Assembly (NCBI RefSeq): GCF_001548035.1
Contig: NZ_AP014723.1
Span: 2,108,001 to 2,172,000 of the forward strand
From: Sulfurospirillum sp. UCH001
Lineage (GTDB): Bacteria; Campylobacterota; Campylobacteria; Campylobacterales; Sulfurospirillaceae
DNA length: 64,000 nucleotides
Direction: 5' to 3'
Part shown: positions 63,025-64,000 of the stretch, one piece after another
Numbering within the stretch: the first letter of the stretch is position 1
Layout of the letters: the number at the start of each line of letters is the position of its first letter
Notes under the pieces: model-generated
What the model saw: the letters and a program-made list of their open reading frames with translations, nothing else
Database searches by the model: none
What the model was told of the DNA's origin: nothing
Position numbers and translations under genes: made by a program

Positions 63025-64000
63025 TTAACCCTCGTTGGCTTCAGATTTTAAATCTTCAATTTTTTTCTTGAGCAAACTTGCTGTCTCGTCAGAGAAATTA
63101 TATCCGACAGGATAACCACTCTCTTCCATAACTTGTCTGATCTCTTCTAATGACTTTTTGCCTAGATTTTTAAGGTTTTTGAGCTCTAACTCACTCATTA
63201 AAGCAAGTTCGCCAATGAATTTAACCTCTGCTCTATCTAAACAGTTGAAGCTACGAGCACTTAGATTTAACTCTTCAATACTCTGTAATAGCTTTCCAAA
63301 CTCCACGTTCTCATTAGAACTCTCACTTTTTGGAGCCACTGCAATATCCAAAATGCCATTAAATACTGACATTTGTGCATACATCGCTTCAAGTGAATTT
63401 TTAAAAGCTTCAATTGGAGAAACAAGTCCATCTGTTTCGATTGTGAAAACAATTTTCTCATAGTTAGGATTGTCCTCAACCAAAACGTTCTCAATATCAT
63501 ACACTGCTCTTTTTACAGGTGTAAAGAAAGCATCGAGTGCAATATAATCTTCTCCGACCAAACCTCTAATGTTCTCACTTGGAACATAGCCGATTCCTTT
63601 TTCGATAATCAAAGAGAAGTTTAGCTCTGCGTCTTCATTGATTGTTGCCAAATATGCATCTGGAGTAACAATTTCAACTTGAGCGTTTGCTAAATCACTT
63701 CCTTTAATCTCTTTTGGTCCAGTAAATGAGTAGTTAACCTCTAAGCGTTTCTCATCACCTTTGATTTTGAAACGAATATTTTTAAGGTTAATGATGAAAA
63801 GAGCAACATCTTCAAGCATACCGCGCATGCTATCAAATTCATGGGTTACGCCTTCAATCTTTACAGCCGTTGGTGCAGATCCTACTGTACTGCTTAAAAG
63901 CAATCTTCGTAAAGGATGTGCCAATGTTACTGCAAAACCAGATTCAAATGGGTATGCACTCACTTGAACCTTATTTGCCGCAATATTCTCTACCTCAATT
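63025..64000 (-). CDS. rpoA: RNA polymerase alpha subunit (N-terminus cut by window edge)
   Basis: The alpha subunit that starts polymerase assembly. The frame is open to the right edge with [37 protein letters not shown], so the true start lies beyond the window and the GTG at 63963 is not the start. The N-terminal domain ends near [10 protein letters not shown]. The C-terminal domain ([48 protein letters not shown]) carries the UP-element-binding helices. Upstream genes would be rpsD, rpsK and rpsM by family knowledge. Confidence 0.98.
   Translation of the reverse strand, partial: IEVENIAANKVQVSAYPFESGFAVTLAHPLRRLLLSSTVGSAPTAVKIEGVTHEFDSMRGMLEDVALFIINLKNIRFKIKGDEKRLEVNYSFTGPKEIKGSDLANAQVEIVTPDAYLATINEDAELNFSLIIEKGIGYVPSENIRGLVGEDYIALDAFFTPVKRAVYDIENVLVEDNPNYEKIVFTIETDGLVSPIEAFKNSLEAMYAQMSVFNGILDIAVAPKSESSNENVEFGKLLQSIEELNLSARSFNCLDRAEVKFIGELALMSELELKNLKNLGKKSLEEIRQVMEESGYPVGYNFSDETASLLKKKIEDLKSEANEG

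Noticed and set aside
63961-63963. GTG at 63963 as the start of rpoA
   Set aside because: The frame continues to the window edge with residues typical of the RpoA N-terminus, so the gene is simply cut off.

Overview
The window is an ordinary-looking chromosomal stretch of a low-GC, densely packed bacterium. It most likely belongs to the Campylobacterota (Epsilonproteobacteria), and Sulfurospirillum is my best guess. The evidence is protein flavour and gene order: a ccoNOQP cbb3 oxidase operon beside a two-component pair, a TauE/SafE-like protein, carA, a DUF507 gene, flagellar motE-like and fliJ genes and purA, an order I recall from Campylobacter and, in part, Helicobacter. Epsilon-type AddAB-like recombination genes, DUF4006, dCache chemoreceptors and a single-chain pyruvate:flavodoxin oxidoreductase agree with this. 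I see no tRNA or rRNA gene, insertion sequence, prophage or CRISPR array. The genus call is inference from memory.

Layout. 1-6.2 kb: the start of a PhoH/PIN-type gene, then a complete RND efflux operon (adaptor, pump, outer-membrane channel). 6.3-13 kb: bacteriohemerythrin, an exported rhodanese, a YhbP-like protein, SstT, LuxS, and a Na/Pi-cotransporter operon carrying an unknown basic protein and an unknown lipoprotein; a small two-CxxC protein follows. 13-22 kb: pyruvate oxidoreductase, a HAD phosphatase, DUF4197, MscS channel, OmpA-like porin, and a peptide-type solute-binding protein that looks leaderless. 22-30.5 kb: an acetyltransferase, a PEBP protein, two AraC regulators (one divergent from an iron alcohol dehydrogenase), a Tag glycosylase, YjbR, DUF523, a ClC channel and PurT. 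30.5-37.3 kb: CutA, ribosomal proteins S9 and L13, and AddA/AddB-like helicase-nuclease subunits.

37.3-50.8 kb is almost wholly minus-strand. It carries ccoNOQP followed by DUF4006, a 33-residue membrane peptide, a TPM-like membrane protein and FixH. Upstream of that operon lie the DUF507-carA-SafE-sensor kinase-response regulator chain, the flagellar pair, purA, a hisZ-like gene and a class V aminotransferase. 51-55 kb holds two paralogous chemoreceptors. 55-64 kb is a housekeeping block (Gph-like phosphatase, transketolase, prenyl synthase, PDZ protein, YbaB, PanD, MurE, TPR-type protein, NifU-type scaffold, L17, RpoA), with rpoA cut by the right edge.

Functionally the window suggests a microaerobic/anaerobic, motile, chemotactic cell with pyruvate oxidation through flavodoxin/ferredoxin and a high-affinity oxygen reductase. 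I found no clear new large defence or metabolic system. The points most worth checking are a candidate small RNA with an anti-Shine-Dalgarno segment near 21.85 kb, an apparently ATA-initiated SafE gene, the small-protein tail of the cbb3 operon, stop codons sitting inside terminator hairpins, and the unknown genes behind the phosphate transporter.
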